DNA from: Deminuibacter soli
GTDB taxonomy: Bacteria > Bacteroidota > Bacteroidia > Chitinophagales > Chitinophagaceae
Assembly (NCBI RefSeq): GCF_003412455.1
Contig: NZ_QTJU01000001.1
Span: forward strand, 744,001-808,000
Direction: 5' to 3'
Length of the DNA: 64,000 bases
Shown here one piece after another: positions 61,502 to 64,000 of the stretch. Each line of letters starts with the position of its first letter. Positions within the stretch are counted from its first letter, which is position 1. The position numbers and the translations under genes were made by a program. The notes below the pieces were generated by a model. The model was not told where the DNA came from. It made no database searches and saw only the letters and a list, made by a program, of their open reading frames with translations.

Positions 61502-62329
61502 ATGGAATTTTGGTTTTATGCAGGCGTCATTTGTGCAGCTCTAACCTTGATATTAGTTGGTTACTTAAACTTTTTGAAAGAGAATTCCCAGTTCCAGAAG
61601 CTAACCCGTCATGGGCTGTTAATCGCTGCAATCGTAGGCGCGCTTATAGCATTGGCGACTAGTGTAAGTGGCCATATTGCAGCTAACGAAGCCGATGCCA
61701 AGCTAAAAAATGCCAGAGATACAATAAATTTATTGCTCCATACAAATCTGGATTCATCTAAAAGGCTTTTACAAAAAAGCGACACGGCCCTGGCTACTTC
61801 TTTAACTATAATAGACAGTTTGAAAAAACTTTCCCTTTTACAAAGTAAACTACTGGATAAAGAGAACGAAATCTCGGTCCAGGCGAAAGAGTATGCTTTT
61901 CAATCAATGGGCGATAAATCTGCCCCCAAAATAATAATACGGCCGGTAATTCAAAACCTACCTGCGTACACGAAAACACTTATGGAAACTAGTTTCCAAT
62001 CATTTATGTATTTAAAGAACACTGGTAAATATCCTATCGTTTCAATTAATTACCGAATTGAAGATATAATGGGTCATCCTTATGAAGGTTTAATGCCGCT
62101 AGGAACTATCGCTTACTTAGGGCCGGGAGATTCGGTAAAAATGTATTCATCTACCCAGAAGGTTAAAGAAAGTTCATTTGCTGGATACATTGCCTCTATT
62201 TCCTGGCGTGGAGGAAACTATGTCTATTATCCAATTTACCTAATTAATGAAAATAACTATACAAAATCAAAGGAAAGCTTTACTATAAACGGGAAGCCAC
62301 GACCGTACAGAGATTTTTTGAAAGAATAA
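61502..62329 (+). CDS. Membrane-anchored cargo protein on the opposite strand (275 aa)
   Basis: 275 residues. Two membrane segments lie near the N-terminus (GVICAALTLILVGYLNFL and HGLLIAAIVGALIALATSVSG), followed by a helical coiled region (about 70-130) and a beta-rich C-terminal domain (IIIRPVIQNLPAYTKTLMETSFQSFMYLKNTGKYPIVSINYRIED). No catalytic motif is recognised. It is lower in GC than the surrounding phage genes and stands alone between the early and late regions. This is the usual picture of a lysogenic-conversion or superinfection-exclusion gene. Function unknown. Confidence 0.75.
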   Translation: MEFWFYAGVICAALTLILVGYLNFLKENSQFQKLTRHGLLIAAIVGALIALATSVSGHIAANEADAKLKNARDTINLLLHTNLDSSKRLLQKSDTALATSLTIIDSLKKLSLLQSKLLDKENEISVQAKEYAFQSMGDKSAPKIIIRPVIQNLPAYTKTLMETSFQSFMYLKNTGKYPIVSINYRIEDIMGHPYEGLMPLGTIAYLGPGDSVKMYSSTQKVKESSFAGYIASISWRGGNYVYYPIYLINENNYTKSKESFTINGKPRPYRDFLKE

Positions 62330-62340
62330 CGAAAAAAAAT

Positions 62341-62538
62341 TCAGCAAGATTTGCCTTGGTTATTTGTCCTGCAGTTTCCATGCTTACTACAGCTAATCTT
62401 CTGCTTACTTATATCTGCAATTAGGTTGCTCATTATTCCAATAAAGTAAATGGGATGTTGTTTAATATCCCAAAGCCGAACATAACGTTTACAGCCAGGA
62501 TAGCTACACATCCACTTAACCAGTCTTGATTTTGGCAT
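62341..62538 (-). CDS. Small Cys-rich zinc-finger-like protein (65 aa)
   Basis: 65 residues. Cys pairs are placed as CSYPGC (11-16) and a later CSKHGNC, with His near by (DIKQHPIYF), a plausible zinc-binding set. The two last Cys are near the C-terminus. Unrecognised. It is convergent with the cargo gene, with 11 nt between them. It lies 3 nt after the next small gene and is probably co-transcribed with it. Confidence 0.5.
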   Translation of the reverse strand: MPKSRLVKWMCSYPGCKRYVRLWDIKQHPIYFIGIMSNLIADISKQKISCSKHGNCRTNNQGKSC

Positions 62539-62541
62539 AGC

Positions 62542-62712
62542 TCAATAATCTTTTGCATAACGAAATATAGCCCCACCTTTCACGAAGCCATTGTGAGTAA
62601 TCTGTTTTATCGCACCGTCTGCCGCATCTATATCATGCACTGGCAAAGCGGACTTTTTGGTATGCACTGGAAAAAGAACTGCGAATATAAATATCGTCGT
62701 TATCCTCATCAT
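62542..62712 (-). CDS. Small secreted or membrane protein (56 aa)
   Basis: 56 residues from ATG 62712 (or 62709). A signal-peptide-like start (MMRITTIFIFAVLFPVHT) is followed by about 35 residues, KKSALPVHDIDAADGAIKQ onward, with no Cys. A TTG at 62736 would add eight residues but break the signal. No family is known. It is placed in the early region and separated by 3 nt from the Cys-rich gene. Confidence 0.5.
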   Translation of the reverse strand: MMRITTIFIFAVLFPVHTKKSALPVHDIDAADGAIKQITHNGFVKGGAIFRYAKDY

Positions 62713-62768
62713 TGTTTTGAGTGCAGTATACTGCAAGGTTATGGAAGGTATTTACGGTTTCCCGTTAT

Positions 62769-63140
62769 CTACCAACGCCGTCCGAGATAAAAGGTGTATA
62801 GACCATGCACTACGCCCGGTCGAATTAATTCAGGCATTTTCAGCTCATACCCCAGTTCGTACATTTTTTCGTAGCTCGAAGATGCCACATTTACCCATGC
62901 CCGTTGCCGGCGATGGCCGCAGCAGCAACCTGTTGTTTCAATCCCGTTTTCCCACAGCTCCTTGATACACTCAACTATGCATGGGTCAATTGAAACGGTC
63001 GGCGGCAGGCCATCTTTCAACCGGCGAACTCTTTCAGCACTATGCTCTGGCAGCTGTAGCGTCACTTGCTGGGCATTTCTTTCGACAATAAAGTCGGCGG
63101 TACCCATATCAATATGGCAGGTGCAGGTATATTGTTTCAT
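62769..63140 (-). CDS. Phage protein with VSIDxCI...CCCGH motif (123 aa)
   Basis: 123 residues from ATG 63140 (MKQYTCTCHIDMGT). The central segment SIDPCIVECIKELWENGIETTGCCCGHRRQ is typical of a small phage protein type with a buried Cys cluster and a following VNVASSSYEKMYELGYE. This type is found in phage early regions; the function is unknown, and metal or nucleic-acid binding is possible. An extension to 63206 adds a basic lead that is less likely. Confidence 0.7.
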   Translation of the reverse strand: MKQYTCTCHIDMGTADFIVERNAQQVTLQLPEHSAERVRRLKDGLPPTVSIDPCIVECIKELWENGIETTGCCCGHRRQRAWVNVASSSYEKMYELGYELKMPELIRPGVVHGLYTFYLGRRW

Positions 63141-63150
63141 TGTTTTGATA

Positions 63151-63438
63151 TTACGACAACAGCAATAACGTTTTAAATTCCTCCCTGATTTCAGAGATGT
63201 TAACACAGGGCCCTTCTGTACCTGCAGCCAAATGTATCAGCTGGTGAACAATACCCAGGTCACCAACTGTGTTGGTGATTGATAACTCTTTAAGGTAGCT
63301 GATAATACAGGCGAGGTGAGCAGCCGACAGTATGTTTTTCATAAACTCGTCATCTGTCATGACTAAAAAGCGAGCATAATGATCTTTCAGCTCGCTGTAG
63401 CTCAAGGAAAATTTTCTGCCGTCAATTAAATAGTCCAT
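63151..63438 (-). CDS. Hypothetical phage protein (95 aa)
   Basis: 95 residues, mostly helical (SYSELKDHYARFLVMTDDEFMKNILSAAHLACIISYLKELS) with a Leu-rich C-terminus. No domain recognised. It lies 10 nt upstream of the 123-aa gene on the same strand and is likely in the same early transcript. Confidence 0.6.
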   Translation of the reverse strand: MDYLIDGRKFSLSYSELKDHYARFLVMTDDEFMKNILSAAHLACIISYLKELSITNTVGDLGIVHQLIHLAAGTEGPCVNISEIREEFKTLLLLS

Positions 63439-63477
63439 GTTTGACTTCTATTTGTTTTTTGTTGCGAGAAAAGAGGT

Positions 63478-64000
63478 TTACCGATCAAATTCGATTACCC
63501 ATACCCATGGATTGGCTGCCCAGCTGTCTACGCCGTTAATACTCTCCCAAAGCGATTGGAATGATTGTTTTGCAGTACGAAGAGGCATGATGTTTCGATA
63601 ATTCTTCCATTCTTCCCCAGATCGACCAAAGCCACCGGCTGATATTCTTAGCACACCCTCAGCCTTGGCATCCGCTTCAGATATATCCTGGAGCCGCTCA
63701 ACACTATAACCTGTCACCCTGAGAAATACACGTGCATGCTTTCGGAACATGAACCGGGCCAAGCGTTTGTGCCAGTATGGTTTTGTAGGATTGCTTTTAG
63801 AGCGCGCTGTGAATATCGGGAACGCCATTCCCGCAGTGTCGAATCTAACTTCCTCGGTATCGCCAACAAACTCCCATTTCTGTTTACCGGTATTAGTCAG
63901 CACGTCTTTAACCGGCTCCCAATGGCCATACCTGAAATGTTCTTCTCTTACCCATAACACTGAACCGATTCTGCCAAAAGGGAATGGAACTACTGTGCCA
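63478..64000 (-). CDS. Phage protein of the LWVRE...NPWVWVIEF type, 5'-truncated by the window edge
   Basis: At least 174 residues in the window. The reading frame stays open to base 64000 (VVPFPFGRIGSVLWVREEHF), so the true start is outside; the GTG at 63960 is an internal Val. The pattern of LWVREE near the start, HARVFLRVTGYSVERLQDISEADAKAEGV in the middle and FQSLWESINGVDSWAANPWVWVIEF at the end is a common phage ASCH-like protein. Such proteins occur beside recombination or modification genes; the exact role is unknown. The rest of the early region lies beyond the edge. Confidence 0.75.
   Translation of the reverse strand, partial: GTVVPFPFGRIGSVLWVREEHFRYGHWEPVKDVLTNTGKQKWEFVGDTEEVRFDTAGMAFPIFTARSKSNPTKPYWHKRLARFMFRKHARVFLRVTGYSVERLQDISEADAKAEGVLRISAGGFGRSGEEWKNYRNIMPLRTAKQSFQSLWESINGVDSWAANPWVWVIEFDR

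Overview
The window looks like a chromosome segment from a Bacteroidota bacterium, most likely family Chitinophagaceae. The signs are promoter boxes of the Bacteroidota type (TTTG, 19-21 nt, TAnnTTTG), almost no Shine-Dalgarno use, a DUF4834-like small protein, the long form of PurF, and a rimP-nusA-infB operon whose IF2 has a very long low-complexity N-terminus. No taxon can be proven from the sequence alone.

Bases 1-22.7 kb are ordinary core genome. They hold a 5'-truncated sigma-54 response regulator; a histidine kinase/NarL regulator pair with a membrane protein; an aminotransferase; a 40-aa lipoprotein; a glycosyltransferase; a SixA-like phosphatase; purF; a flavin reductase; a pirin/YceI/pirin cluster next to a MarR repressor; a SurA-like chaperone; infB-nusA-rimP; a HAD phosphatase; and two paralogous lipoproteins. 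Several intrinsic terminators are clear. A terminator-like hairpin lies in the rimP leader, and similar MarR-type operators lie in front of marR and the pirin cluster.

Bases 22.9-31.7 kb form a seven-gene rightward cassette for a contractile injection machine: VgrG spike, candidate papain-like cysteine-protease effector, candidate lipoprotein immunity protein, an unknown, a DUF4280 PAAR-like tip, a 916-aa unknown and another lipoprotein. No sheath, tube or baseplate genes are present, so this is an orphan spike/effector island of type VI secretion (probably subtype iii) type.

From 31.9 kb to the right edge lies a prophage inserted at a tRNA gene with anticodon CAT. The integrase follows the tRNA directly. 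A long leftward late region runs from terminase (61.4 kb) to lysis (34.7 kb): terS-terL, a tail-assembly chaperone pair with a perfect -1 slippery site, tail proteins, a tape measure, then ClpP-like protease, major capsid and portal, a large SGNH-hydrolase tail protein, and holin/spanin/endolysin candidates. No sheath is visible and the tape measure is long, so a siphovirus is likely. The tail-before-head order is unusual. An opposite-strand cargo gene lies at 61.5-62.3 kb and small early-type genes continue to the edge, so the right attachment site is outside the window.

The best candidates for something new are the tRNA with an aberrant T-loop at the phage junction, the -1 frameshift site, an AT-rich palindrome repeated in front of three prophage transcription units, promoter boxes placed 4-5 nt from start codons (leaderless mRNAs), and the unassigned effector/immunity pair and 916-aa protein of the spike cassette.
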